In this document: one piece after another, positions 51,565 through 60,243 of the stretch | How positions within the stretch are numbered: position 1 is the stretch's first letter | How the letters are laid out: each line of letters begins with the position of its first letter | NCBI RefSeq assembly: GCF_001571245.1 | Contig: NZ_BCTK01000005.1 | Span: 744,001 to 808,000 of the forward strand | Source of the DNA: Achromobacter piechaudii NBRC 102461 | GTDB lineage: Bacteria > Pseudomonadota > Gammaproteobacteria > Burkholderiales > Burkholderiaceae_B | DNA: 64,000 nucleotides | Direction of reading: 5' to 3' | Notes under the pieces: model-generated | Told to the model about the DNA's origin: nothing | What the model saw: only the letters and a program-made list of their open reading frames with translations | The model's database searches: none | Program-made: the position numbers and the translations under genes

Positions 51565-52086
51565 TCAAGCCAGGCGCTTGAGCGCCGTCTTGTAGTGTTG
51601 GCCGCGCGCCACGTAGTGGGCCGTGTTCTTGTGCAGATTGGCGATTTCTTCTTCCGAGAGTTCGCGCACGATCTTGCCGATGCCGATGACCAGCGAGTTG
51701 TCGGGGATGACGCGGTCTTCGGGAATGATCGCGCCTGCGCCGATCAGGCAATTGCGGCCGATCACCGCGTTGTTCAGCACGATGGCCTGCATGCCCACCA
51801 GCGCCCCTTCATGGATGGTACAGCCATGCAGCATCGCCTGATGGCCCACGGTGACGTTCGGGCCGATGGTCATGGGACAGCCGCTGTCCACGTGCAGGAC
51901 GCTGGATTCCTGGATATTGGTGCCATGGCGGATCAGGATGGCGTCGTTGTCGCCCCGGATCGACACATGCGACCAGATACTGACGCCCGCCTCCAGCGTG
52001 ACGTTGCCGATGATGTCGGCGCTGTCGGCGACATAGGCGGCGGGGTCGATACGGGGGATCAGGTCGTCAAGCTGGTAGATGGGCAT
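51565..52086 (-). CDS. gamma-carbonic anhydrase family protein
   Basis: 173 residues forming a left-handed beta helix of hexapeptide repeats: DIIGNVTLEAGVSIWSHVSI, then VLNNAVIGRNCLIGAGAIIP. The zinc-site histidines are in SSVLHVDSG and VGHQAMLHGC. The family includes carbonic anhydrases and YrdA/PaaY-like proteins, some acting on CoA thioesters. Its start is three bases after the acyl-CoA ligase stop, so the two are tightly linked, which favours a role connected to acyl-CoA metabolism. Confidence 0.92.
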   Translation of the reverse strand: MPIYQLDDLIPRIDPAAYVADSADIIGNVTLEAGVSIWSHVSIRGDNDAILIRHGTNIQESSVLHVDSGCPMTIGPNVTVGHQAMLHGCTIHEGALVGMQAIVLNNAVIGRNCLIGAGAIIPEDRVIPDNSLVIGIGKIVRELSEEEIANLHKNTAHYVARGQHYKTALKRLA

Positions 52087-52089
52087 TGC

Positions 52090-53907
52090 CTAGGTTTCCG
52101 ATAATTTTTCTGGGCCCGGTGCGGCCGGCTCCGCCTGGGCAACCGGGGCAACCGGGGCAACCGGGGCGGCAGGGGCGACGGGGGCGGGCGGGGCGACTGG
52201 CGCGGGCGGGGCGACTGGCGCGGGCGGGGCGACTGGCGCGGGCGCCGGAGCCACGGCCTGGGCGCGTTCCTGTTCGCGCAGACGCAGGATGCGACGCTGG
52301 ATTTTGCCGGTGGTGGTCATCGGCAATTCGTCGACGAATTCGATTTCCTTGGGATATTCGTAGGGCGCGAGGCGCTCGCGGACATGTTCCTGAAGGTTTT
52401 CGATGATGTCGCTGCGATCACGGCCAACGAACTCGGGGGTCAACACGACATACGCCTTGACCAGGGCTCCGCGCTCCGCATCCGGCTTGGGCACCACCGC
52501 GGCGTTGGCCACGGCGGGATGAGCGATCAGGCAGCTTTCGATTTCTCCGGGGCCGATGCGATAACCGGCAGACTTGAACACGTCGTCTGCGCGCCCGGCG
52601 TACCAGAGGTAGCCGTCCGCATCGACGCTTGCCAGATCGCCCGTCAGGCACCAGTCGCCTTTGAACTTGGCCTGGGTGGCGGCTTCGTTGCGCCAGTAGC
52701 CCAGGAACATGACCGGGTCGGGGTAGCCGTGGATGTCCAGTCGGTTGACGGCGATTTCGCCGGTCTCGCCCGGCGCCACCGGCTGCCCGTCGTCGTTGAG
52801 CACCGCCACCTGATGGCCGGGATACGGACGGCCCATGCTGCCAGGCCGGGCGGGCCAGCGCTTCTGGCTATTGCCCACCACGTAATTCATTTCGGTCTGG
52901 CCGAACATCTCGTTGGGCGTCACGCCCAGCGCCGACTGGCACCATTCAAAGACCGTTTCGCCGACGCTTTCGCCCGCGCTCATGATGGAGCGCAGCGCCA
53001 GCTGGTAATGATTGCGAGGCTCGGGCACGGCCTTCATCATCATTTTCAGCGCGGTCGGAAAGAGGAAGGTGTTGGTGACCTGGTAGCGCTCCATGAGCTC
53101 GAAGGCGCGCTCGGGCGAGAAGCGACCGCGCGTGCCGACGATCGGATGGCCGAAATACAGGGTCGGCAACAGCGCGTCCATCATGCCGCCGGTCCATGCC
53201 CAGTCGGCCGGCGACCAGAACACGTCGGCGGGCTTGGGAAACCAGTCTTGCGAGGCGACGAAGCCCGGCAGGTTGCCGATCAGCACACTGTGCGGCAGCA
53301 ATGCGCCCTTGGGGGCGCCAGTGGTGCCATACGTATAGAGCAGGATGGCCGGGTCCGATGAGCGCGTGGCGACGGCCTTGAATTCGTTGGGCTGGCGGGC
53401 CAGCAGACTGCGCCACGGCAGCACGCGTTCGTCCGCAAAGCCAATGCCGATGATCTGTTGCAGGTTGGGGCAGTTTTCGCTGACCGCCAGCAGGTTGGCG
53501 CTGGAAGCATGGTCCACGATGGCGACCCGGGTTTCGGAATCGCGCAAGCGGCTTTCCAAGGCCTCGGGGCCAAATAACGCAGACAAGGGGAGAACGACGC
53601 CGCCCACGGTGTAGATGGCCATATGGGCCACGACCGTTTCGGGCCGTTGTCCCAGCACCACGCCGACGCGGTCGCCCCGGCCGACGCCCATCTTCACCAG
53701 GCCGTTGGCCAGTTGATTGACGGCTTCGGCAAGGCGGGCATAGGTCCAGACCTCGCGGTTGCCCGACTCGTCTTCATAGTAGATGGCGATGCGCCGCGCA
53801 TCCGGACTACTGGATGCCCAGCGGTGGCAGCACGCTTCCGCGATGTTGAACTGGGTGGGTACCAGCCAGCGGAATGATTGGTAGAGCGCCTGATATTGGT
53901 CGTTCAT
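52090..53907 (-). CDS. acyl-CoA synthetase (AMP-forming) with altered P-loop and repeat-encoded tail
   Basis: 605 residues from the ATG at 53907. The ANL-superfamily pattern is complete: LLYTYGTTGAPKG, FGQTEMNYVVG, YRIGPGEIE and the catalytic Lys in TTGKIQRRILR. It resembles medium-chain/ACSM-type ligases. Two oddities are visible. The P-loop reads YTYGTTG where YTSGTTG is usual, Tyr at residue 193. After residue about 555 the protein continues with an Ala/Pro/Val repeat of some 50 residues coded by 18-base and 9-base tandem repeats. The gamma-carbonic anhydrase and hslO follow on the same strand. Confidence 0.9.
   Translation of the reverse strand: MNDQYQALYQSFRWLVPTQFNIAEACCHRWASSSPDARRIAIYYEDESGNREVWTYARLAEAVNQLANGLVKMGVGRGDRVGVVLGQRPETVVAHMAIYTVGGVVLPLSALFGPEALESRLRDSETRVAIVDHASSANLLAVSENCPNLQQIIGIGFADERVLPWRSLLARQPNEFKAVATRSSDPAILLYTYGTTGAPKGALLPHSVLIGNLPGFVASQDWFPKPADVFWSPADWAWTGGMMDALLPTLYFGHPIVGTRGRFSPERAFELMERYQVTNTFLFPTALKMMMKAVPEPRNHYQLALRSIMSAGESVGETVFEWCQSALGVTPNEMFGQTEMNYVVGNSQKRWPARPGSMGRPYPGHQVAVLNDDGQPVAPGETGEIAVNRLDIHGYPDPVMFLGYWRNEAATQAKFKGDWCLTGDLASVDADGYLWYAGRADDVFKSAGYRIGPGEIESCLIAHPAVANAAVVPKPDAERGALVKAYVVLTPEFVGRDRSDIIENLQEHVRERLAPYEYPKEIEFVDELPMTTTGKIQRRILRLREQERAQAVAPAPAPVAPPAPVAPPAPVAPPAPVAPAAPVAPVAPVAQAEPAAPGPEKLSET
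52141..52237 (-). repeat. short tandem repeats encoding the ligase tail
   Basis: Three perfect 9-base copies (AACCGGGGC on the plus strand, 52141–52167) and three perfect 18-base copies (52184–52237) lie inside the acyl-CoA ligase gene. Both units are multiples of three, so copy-number change keeps the frame and lengthens the Ala-Pro-Val tail. Confidence 0.85.
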
Positions 53908-54036
53908 GGCCCTATGTTGTAAGCATGTTGCAGCTGCGTGAACGGGGCGGCTCGCCCGTTGGCTCAGTTGCAAGCATGACCTAGAGGGCCGTGAACTGCA
54001 ATATCCCCGTTGCGTAATGGGGACGCATACGGGTTA

Positions 54037-54909
54037 TCACGGGTGTTTGCTTTGACGACGAAGCGCTGAGGGCAAGGCCGGCAGAGAGAGCGAGCGCGGC
54101 GGGCGGGCAGACGGTTCAGCTTGGCGTTCGGCCTGGATGGCGGCCCAGTCCAGGAGCTGCAACTGGCCCTCGTGGGTTTCGGCCAGCGCCGACAGGCTTT
54201 CCACCCAGTCGCCGTCGTTGCAATACAGGATGCCGCCGACGTCGCGCAATTCCGCCTTGTGGATGTGGCCGCACACCACCCCGTCCAGTCCGCGGCGGCG
54301 CGCTTCGCCTGCCAGGGCCTCTTCGAAGTCCGTGATGAACGACACCGCGTTCTTGACCTTGTGCTTCAAGAATTGCGACAGAGACCAGTAATGCAGACCG
54401 AGTCGGTGCCGCAGCCGGTTGAAATGGTGGTTGATCCACAAGGCCAGTTGATAGAGCCCGTCTCCCAGGTGAGCCAGCCAGCGGCTGTGCTGGATCACGC
54501 CGTCGAACTGATCGCCGTGCAGCACCAGCAGGCGCAGGCCCTTGGCGGTCACGTGCACGTCTTCATCCAGGATCTCGATGTCGCCAAAGGCGTAGCCGGC
54601 GAATTCGCGCGCGAATTCGTCATGGTTGCCGGGAATGAACACGACGCGCGTGCCGTTGCGGGCTTTGCGCAGGATGCGCTGGATGACGTCGTTGTGCGCG
54701 CGCGGCCAGTGCCAGTGCTTACGGAGCTGCCAGCCGTCGACGATGTCGCCCACCAGATACAGGGTGTCCGAGTCGTTGTGGTCCAGGAAATCAAGCAGGA
54801 ATTCCGCCTTGCACCCGGCAGTGCCCAGGTGTATGTCGGAAATCCAGAGGGCACGCCAGTGCGCGGGGCGGATCTCGTTCACGGTCGCTTCCATGTGGGC
54901 TGTCGTCAT
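54037..54909 (-). CDS. LpxH-like metallophosphoesterase
   Basis: 290 residues. Calcineurin-like metal-site motifs appear in order: ISDIHLG, GDIVDGW, GNHDE, HGDQFD and CGHIHKA. The layout, including WLAHLGDGLYQLALWINHHF, matches the UDP-2,3-diacylglucosamine diphosphatase group, which removes UMP in lipid A synthesis. Alternatively it is the LpxH2-type paralogue whose role is less clear. The C-terminal 30 residues are Ser/Pro/Arg-rich. It is monocistronic with no close partner gene. Confidence 0.87.
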   Translation of the reverse strand: MTTAHMEATVNEIRPAHWRALWISDIHLGTAGCKAEFLLDFLDHNDSDTLYLVGDIVDGWQLRKHWHWPRAHNDVIQRILRKARNGTRVVFIPGNHDEFAREFAGYAFGDIEILDEDVHVTAKGLRLLVLHGDQFDGVIQHSRWLAHLGDGLYQLALWINHHFNRLRHRLGLHYWSLSQFLKHKVKNAVSFITDFEEALAGEARRRGLDGVVCGHIHKAELRDVGGILYCNDGDWVESLSALAETHEGQLQLLDWAAIQAERQAEPSARPPRSLSLPALPSALRRQSKHP

Positions 54910-55079
54910 GCCTTGGAATCAAATCATCCGGCGATGACGGGCGTGTGAAGCTAACGTGACGCTGTTGTGACGGTGGGGGCTGGCGAGAGGAGGGCGTTGG
55001 TAGGGCTGCTGGAGCAAAGGCGCTGGCAGGGGCTCGGCGCCGGGGCTGGGGCGCTGTGGCGCCCTGCACAGGTATCGCG

Positions 55080-55598
55080 TCAGCGCGCCTTCTGGCGTTG
55101 CGGTGCGTTGCGCAGGCGCGTGCCCAGCAGGCGATCGTGCAGGAACTGGCCATCCGGATCGAACCAGGACCAGATGAAGATCGTGAACGGCGCGGCCACG
55201 ATGAACATGTCCATCGACGCCCAGCCCGTCAGGCTCGCGGCGCCCCACACCACGGCCGCACCGGCCAGCACCAGCGGCCAGACCAGCACATAGCGCAGCA
55301 CGAGGCGGGCCGTCGCAGGCGTGTTGCCGTCGCGGTCCACCAGCCGGATATTCCAGGTCTTCATCGGCAGCGTCTGGCCGCGTCGGCGCCAGCACAATAC
55401 GAAATAGGCCCCGATCGCCACGAACAGCCAGGCTTGGCGAGCCGCCCGCAATTCCAGCGCGTTCTTGCTCTGCGTCAGGGTGTCCAGCAGATAGCCCGCC
55501 AGAAATACGACGCCGAACAGCAGCACGGCCTCATACATCATGCAGGCGAATCGGCGCAGCCGATTGGGGGTCTGGTCGAGAAAGGCGTCGGTCGTCAT
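55080..55598 (-). CDS. RDD family membrane protein
   Basis: 172 residues beginning MTTDAFLDQTPNRLRRFACMMYEAVLLFG, with the Arg and Tyr/Asp pattern of RDD proteins and four membrane segments (about 20–42, 55–75, 110–130 and 132–150). The loop GQTLPMKTWNIRLVDRDGNTP is typical. RDD proteins have been linked to ion transport in some bacteria, but most are unassigned. The 81-bp repeat array begins 27 bases upstream of its start, so its promoter must lie in or before that array. Confidence 0.88.
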   Translation of the reverse strand: MTTDAFLDQTPNRLRRFACMMYEAVLLFGVVFLAGYLLDTLTQSKNALELRAARQAWLFVAIGAYFVLCWRRRGQTLPMKTWNIRLVDRDGNTPATARLVLRYVLVWPLVLAGAAVVWGAASLTGWASMDMFIVAAPFTIFIWSWFDPDGQFLHDRLLGTRLRNAPQRQKAR

Positions 55599-55625
55599 GG
55601 GTCGCCATTATCCAATAAAGGGAGC

Positions 55626-55800
55626 CCCCACGGTGCGCCGCTGCGCGGCTTCCTGCCCCCCAAGGGGGCGCTTCCCCCTTGGGGCGGCCCTGCGGGGGAA
55701 GGTGACCCCCACGGTGCGCGGCTGCGCGGCTTCCTGCCCCCCGAGGGGGCGCTTCCCCCTTGGGACGGCCCGGCGGGGGAAGGTGGTCCCCACGGTGCGC
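55626..55800. repeat. 81-bp tandem GC-rich intergenic repeat
   Basis: Two full 81-base copies (55626–55706 and 55707–55787) differ at about six positions. A partial third copy starts at 55788 with CCCCACGGTGCGC. Each unit contains internal inverted repeats (CCCCC/GGGGG and CCCCCTTGGGG types). All six frames are largely open, but nothing suggests coding. Confidence 0.9.
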
Positions 55801-55821
55801 CGCATCCAGGCTTTCCAAGCG

Positions 55822-55850
55822 CAAAAAAAAACCCGCCGGTAAGGGCGGGT
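55822..55850 (-). terminator. Rho-independent terminator after the 62-residue gene
   Basis: On the minus strand a seven-base stem ACCCGCC/GGCGGGT is followed by a run of nine T residues. Confidence 0.9.
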
Positions 55851-55920
55851 CTATAAAAGGGGCTATGCAGCCCCCAAGGGGAAAATCGTTCGGGCCGAGG
55901 CTTCAGGCCCAGATCCAGCT

Positions 55921-56109
55921 TCAGGCGGCGGAGTGCGCGTTCTTGGCGCTCGTCTTGCCAACCAGGGCCTTCACGCCGTGGGCCAGCTTACGCAGGCCGG
56001 AGGCCAACGCCCGCATCGGGTGCGGACGGAATTGTTCTTCAATTGCCTGGAGCATCAGTTGGCGCTCGAGTTCGTCGGTCAGGCGGATGGTGTTGTTCGG
56101 GTTGATCAC
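55921..56109 (-). CDS. small protein of 62 residues, unknown function
   Basis: I chose a GTG at 56109 because GGAGG lies five bases before it; a GTG four codons upstream has no ribosome site. The product begins MINPNNTIRLTDELERQLML and ends in a basic Lys/Ala-rich segment (HGVKALVGKTSAKNAHSAA). It is soluble, probably helical, with an amphipathic centre (MRALASGLRKLAHGVKAL). It has a perfect TATAAT promoter and a strong terminator of its own, so it is a genuine single-gene unit. I do not recognise the family. Confidence 0.75.
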   Translation of the reverse strand: MINPNNTIRLTDELERQLMLQAIEEQFRPHPMRALASGLRKLAHGVKALVGKTSAKNAHSAA

Positions 56110-56159
56110 AATAGCCTCCACGGGCTTGCTCAGTTGTTTAGCTACTAGGGATAACCCGA

Positions 56160-56189
56160 ATTATAGGGGTTTACCCTGAAACTGTGCAA
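56160..56189 (-). promoter_or_regulatory. sigma70 promoter of the 62-residue gene
   Basis: TTGCAC (56184–56189), an 18-base spacer and TATAAT (56160–56165) on the minus strand. The predicted leader is about 45 bases. Confidence 0.75.
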
Positions 56190-56334
56190 GTGGCAGATGC
56201 AAGTGGGTGCAACATGGCAACACCTTGGTGCTGATGATGCCCCAAAACCGGGCGGCCGGGCACCATAAGCAAAGATACCGGCGCGATGTTGCGGCGCTTT
56301 TACAACGCGCCGCAGCGGCCATGGGAGGGGGATT

Positions 56335-56357
56335 GCCCGGGCGAGAACCGCCCGGGC
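56335..56357 (-). terminator. hairpin after the RlmL-like gene
   Basis: A perfect nine-base stem GCCCGGGCG/CGCCCGGGC with a five-base loop lies 11 bases beyond the stop. No T-run follows on the minus strand. Confidence 0.5.
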
Positions 56358-56367
56358 GGGGTCTTGC

Positions 56368-58188
56368 TCAGGCGTCGCGGTAGCCGGCGGCGACCAGTTC
56401 GAACCCGAACAGGCGGCAATCCAGCGCGCCGTTGTGCAGCGGCACACGACGTTTGGGCTTCAAGCGCATTTGATTGGGCAGCGTCATGTCGCTGGTGATG
56501 ACGTGCAACTGCCAGCCGGCGAAGTTGCGCTTCAGGCAGGTCGCCCAGTCGCGCCACAGGTCCGCGTCCTGCTCGGTCAGCATGCGCTCGCCATAGGGCG
56601 GGTTGGTGACGATCCAGCCGTGGTCGGCGGGCGCCGTGATCTCGCGCGCGTCGCCCACTTCAAAGCGGATCGAATCGGCGGTCAGCCAGGCGCGCTCGGC
56701 GTTGTTCTGAGCAAATTCAATGGCTTGCGGGTCCAGATCGTAGCCCACCAGCGGTGCGTCCAGCTGCGGCAGGATGCGCGAACGGGCGTCGTCCTTCAAG
56801 TCACGCCAGCGGTAGGCGTCGTGATCGCGCAGGCGTTCAAAGCCGAAGGGACGGGAAATGCCCGGGGGCACGCCCAAGGCAATCCAGGCAGCTTCGATCA
56901 GGATGGTGCCCGACCCGCAGAACGGATCCAGCAGCGGCGCAGCCGGGTCCCAGCCCGCCAGGGCCAGCATGCCGGCCGCCAGATTCTCGCGCAGCGGGGC
57001 TTCGCCCTTGTCCAGGCGCCAGCCGCGCTTGAACAGGGATTCACCCGAGGTGTCCAGGTACAGCGTGGCGGTATGGCCGGTCAGGAACAGGTGGACGCGC
57101 GCGTCGGGGCGCACCGTATCGATGCTGGGGCGCTCGCCTTCCAGCTCGCGCAGGCGGTCGCAGATGCCGTCCTTGGCGCGCAGATTGCAATATTGCAGGC
57201 TTTGCACCGGGCTCTTGATGGCCGAGGTGTCCACACGCAAGGTCTGTTCCGCGCCGAACCAGCGTTCCCAGGGGGTATCGCGGGCCAGGTCCAGGATGTC
57301 GTCTTCGTGAGAGATCTCGGCGTGCGCCACCTGCACCAGGATGCGGGTGGCCAGGCGCGAGTACAGATTGGCGCGCTGCACGCCCGCCCAATCGGCGGTG
57401 AACGAGCAGCCCGCGCGGCCGGCCTGGGCGTCTTCGTAACCCAGCGCCTGCATTTCGGCCGTCAGCGCCTCTTCCAGGCCTTGGGGGCAGGGGGCGAAGA
57501 CGGTGAAGATTTCCGCCTGGCGGGTCTCGCGTGGGCGGCGGCTGCGGGTTTCGACGTGGGGCGCGCGGTCTTGATGGTCTTCGCGCTCTTCGGTGTAGTC
57601 CGGCTCTACGGACTGTTCGGGCTGCTCTGCGTGGAAGTCGGGCGCGGGGCCGTCATCCTCGAACGGATCGTAGAAGCGGCCTGCCGGCGTGGCCGGCGCA
57701 ATGTATTGGTCATCCCGCAGGCGCGGTGCGCGTTGCGGCGTGCGGCCGGAGCGCGCGCTGGGCGCGGCGTCGCGGTGGGAGTCCTCGGCACGGGTGCGAG
57801 CCGTCGGCGGGCGGTCGGTCCTGCGCTCATAGCTGCCGCGTTCCGATCGGCCGCCTTCAGGCATGCCGCGATCCGCGCCGCCACGGCCGCCAGGGCCGCG
57901 ACCTTCGCCTCGAGCGGTTTGGCCCCGCTCGTACTGGCCACCGCCGCGAGGCGCCTGGCCCCGGGCGCCAGCGCCCGTTTTGCGGCGCGACTCTTCTTCC
58001 TGGCGGCGTTGGTAGCCTTCAGGATCTTTCTGGCGTTCGACGTTTTCCTTCGTGCGCGAGATCTGCGCGACGAGCTTGGCGCGAGCGCCCGTGCGCGTAC
58101 GCTTGGGCGCCTCTTCGGCGTGGGCGTCACGCGCCGTTTTTTTGATCGTCAGCGTCTTGCGCGGGCGGTCCTGTTCATCAGAGGACAT
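56368..58188 (-). CDS. rlmL: THUMP-domain class I RNA methyltransferase, RlmL-like, with Arg/Gly-rich N-terminal extension
   Basis: 606 residues. The first 230 are a disordered Arg/Gly/Glu-rich region with repeated RG and RGG groups. Then come a THUMP-type RNA-binding domain (about 235–390; IFTVFAPCPQGLEEALTAEM) and the methyltransferase domain with LDPFCGSGTILIEAA and the catalytic NPPYGER. The family makes N2-methylguanosine 2445 in 23S rRNA. The E. coli RlmL also carries a second methyltransferase (RlmK part), which is absent here. The extension is well beyond the usual core and may add RNA binding. Confidence 0.87.
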   Translation of the reverse strand: MSSDEQDRPRKTLTIKKTARDAHAEEAPKRTRTGARAKLVAQISRTKENVERQKDPEGYQRRQEEESRRKTGAGARGQAPRGGGQYERGQTARGEGRGPGGRGGADRGMPEGGRSERGSYERRTDRPPTARTRAEDSHRDAAPSARSGRTPQRAPRLRDDQYIAPATPAGRFYDPFEDDGPAPDFHAEQPEQSVEPDYTEEREDHQDRAPHVETRSRRPRETRQAEIFTVFAPCPQGLEEALTAEMQALGYEDAQAGRAGCSFTADWAGVQRANLYSRLATRILVQVAHAEISHEDDILDLARDTPWERWFGAEQTLRVDTSAIKSPVQSLQYCNLRAKDGICDRLRELEGERPSIDTVRPDARVHLFLTGHTATLYLDTSGESLFKRGWRLDKGEAPLRENLAAGMLALAGWDPAAPLLDPFCGSGTILIEAAWIALGVPPGISRPFGFERLRDHDAYRWRDLKDDARSRILPQLDAPLVGYDLDPQAIEFAQNNAERAWLTADSIRFEVGDAREITAPADHGWIVTNPPYGERMLTEQDADLWRDWATCLKRNFAGWQLHVITSDMTLPNQMRLKPKRRVPLHNGALDCRLFGFELVAAGYRDA

Positions 58189-58222
58189 ACGAATCCTGGC
58201 GAATGTGCAAAGGTAGGGGGAA

Positions 58223-58651
58223 TCAGAAGGGTTTGACGACGACCAGCGCCACCACCACCAAGAGCAGCAAGACGGGAACTTCGTTGAACCAGCGATAGAA
58301 CTTATGCGAACGGGTGTTTTTACCCTGTTCGAATTTACGCAGCATCAAGCCACAGGCGTGATGGTAGCCGATGACGAGCAGGACGAAAAAGAGTTTGGCG
58401 TGCATCCAGCCGTTGCCCGGGCCGACGCCGATGCGATAACCCAGGTACAGCCACATGCCGAACACGATGGCGACCACGGCCAGGATGGTGGTGAACCGGT
58501 ACAGCCGGCGAGCCATGCCCAGCAGCGTGGCCTGCACGGACGCGTCGGACTGCTGCGCCAGATTCACGAAAATGCGGGGCAGGTAGAACAACCCGGCGAA
58601 CCAGGAAGCGATGAAGACGATGTGAAAGCTCTTGACCCAAAGCATGGCCAT
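58223..58651 (-). CDS. hemJ: protoporphyrinogen IX oxidase HemJ
   Basis: 142 residues with four membrane helices: MLWVKSFHIVFIASWFAGLF, RLYRFTTILAVVAIVFGMWL, then GWMHAKLFFVLLVIGYHHAC, and a final hydrophobic helix. The conserved His of the first helix and the His/Lys pair in MHAKLFF are present. HemJ oxidises protoporphyrinogen IX in haem synthesis. The same fold is also annotated as CopD/UPF0093. It is 34 bases beyond the rlmL start, on the same strand, and may share its transcript. Confidence 0.92.
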   Translation of the reverse strand: MAMLWVKSFHIVFIASWFAGLFYLPRIFVNLAQQSDASVQATLLGMARRLYRFTTILAVVAIVFGMWLYLGYRIGVGPGNGWMHAKLFFVLLVIGYHHACGLMLRKFEQGKNTRSHKFYRWFNEVPVLLLLVVVALVVVKPF

Positions 58652-58716
58652 GGCGGGTGTCCAATCGAGGAAAGCCGCATTGTAAGGCCGCCGGGATGGT
58701 CGCCCGCCGCCGCCCG

Positions 58717-60168
58717 CTAGATCACATACAGGTCCACGTATTCGTGCACCGGCATGGCTTCAAGCGTCTTCTGGTCCAGCGACACATCAAGAATGCGGCG
58801 CTGCTGCCTGGCAGGGAACATGCGCGCCAGATTCGTGCGGAACTTGGCCTCCAGCAAGGGGATGCCTTCGGCGCGGCGGCGCTTGTGCCCGATGGGGTAC
58901 TCGCACACGATTTCATCCAGCTTGGAGCCGTCAACGAATTCCACCGTCAAGGCGTTGGCGATCGAGCGCTTGTCCGGATCGTGGTAGTCGCGGGTGAAGG
59001 CCGGATCTTCCACGCACACGATCTTGTCGCGCAAGGCGTCGATGCGCGGGTCGCGCGCCACATCGTCCTCGTAGTCGCCGGCCGTCAGGCGGCCAAACAG
59101 CACGGGCACCGCCACCATGTACTGGATGCAGTGGTCCCGGTCGGCCGGATTGTTCAGCGGACCTTTCTTGTCGATGATGCGGATGCACGCTTCATGCGTG
59201 CGGATGGTGATGGCCTTGATGTCTTCCGCCCGCAAGCCCCGCGCGTTGAGCGTTGCGTGGATCTGCATCGCGCATTCCACAGCGGTCTGCGAATGGAATT
59301 CCGCAGGGAACGAAATCTTGAACAGCACGTTCTCCATCACGTAGCTGCCATACGGCCGCTGGAACTTGAACGGCTGGCCCTTGAATAGCACGTCGTAAAA
59401 GCCCCAGGTCTTGGCGGTCAGCACGGAGGGATAACCCATTTCGCCGGTTTTGGCGATCAACGCGAGGCGCACCGCGCGGCTGGTCGCATCACCCGCGGCC
59501 CAGCTTTTCCGGCTGCCGGTATTGGGGGCGTGGCGATACGTGCGCAGGCTCTGGCCATCGACCCAGGCCAGCGACACGGCGTTGATGACTTCGTCGCGGT
59601 CCAGTCCGAGCATCTGCGCCACCACGGCAGTGGACGCCACCTTGACCAGCACGACGTGGTCCAGCCCGACCTTGTTGAACGAATTTTCCAGCGCGATGCA
59701 GCCCTGGATTTCATGCGCCTTGATCATGCCCGTGAGCACGTCGCGCATCGTCAACGGCGGCTTGCCGGCTGCCACCGCGGTGCGCGACAACCAATCCGCT
59801 GTCGCCAGGATGCCGCCCAGGTTGTCGGACGGGTGGCCCCATTCGGCGGCCAGCCAGGTGTCGTTGAAATCGAGCCAGCGGATGATCGTGCCGATGTTGA
59901 ACGCGGCCTGCACGGGGTCGAGCTGGAACGAGGTGCCGGGCACCTTGGCGCCATGCGGCACCACCGTACCCGGCACGATCGGCCCCAGCAGCTTCTTGCA
60001 TGCCGGGTATTCCAGTGCTTCCAGGCCGCAGCCCAGCGTGTCGATCAGGCAGTTGCGGGCGGTTTCATACGCCAGGCTGCTCTTGATCTCGTAGTTGAGA
60101 ACGTAGTCCGCGATATCGACCAGGACCTGATCGGGATCGGGACGTACGTTTGAGATTGGGGCGGACAT
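58717..60168 (-). CDS. prpD: 2-methylcitrate dehydratase
   Basis: 483 residues of the MmgE/PrpD family. [34 protein letters not shown] (in order), [22 protein letters not shown] and [16 protein letters not shown] are typical PrpD segments. It dehydrates 2-methylcitrate to 2-methyl-cis-aconitate. It is the last gene of prpBCD, 75 bases after prpC. The presence of prpD means an acnD/prpF pair is not needed, and none is seen. Confidence 0.95.
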   Translation of the reverse strand: MSAPISNVRPDPDQVLVDIADYVLNYEIKSSLAYETARNCLIDTLGCGLEALEYPACKKLLGPIVPGTVVPHGAKVPGTSFQLDPVQAAFNIGTIIRWLDFNDTWLAAEWGHPSDNLGGILATADWLSRTAVAAGKPPLTMRDVLTGMIKAHEIQGCIALENSFNKVGLDHVVLVKVASTAVVAQMLGLDRDEVINAVSLAWVDGQSLRTYRHAPNTGSRKSWAAGDATSRAVRLALIAKTGEMGYPSVLTAKTWGFYDVLFKGQPFKFQRPYGSYVMENVLFKISFPAEFHSQTAVECAMQIHATLNARGLRAEDIKAITIRTHEACIRIIDKKGPLNNPADRDHCIQYMVAVPVLFGRLTAGDYEDDVARDPRIDALRDKIVCVEDPAFTRDYHDPDKRSIANALTVEFVDGSKLDEIVCEYPIGHKRRRAEGIPLLEAKFRTNLARMFPARQQRRILDVSLDQKTLEAMPVHEYVDLYVI

Positions 60169-60243
60169 TGCGAACCCTCCTTAGCGAAGAAGTGAATACA
60201 GGTGGCCATGCCGCGCCTTGTTCTCGTTCTGGTGGCAACCGCC

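Noticed and set aside
55608..55830. A CRISPR array or a repeat-protein gene in the 81-bp repeat
   Set aside because: The units are contiguous with no unique spacers, no cas genes are near, and the apparent 27-residue repeats arise because 81 is divisible by three.
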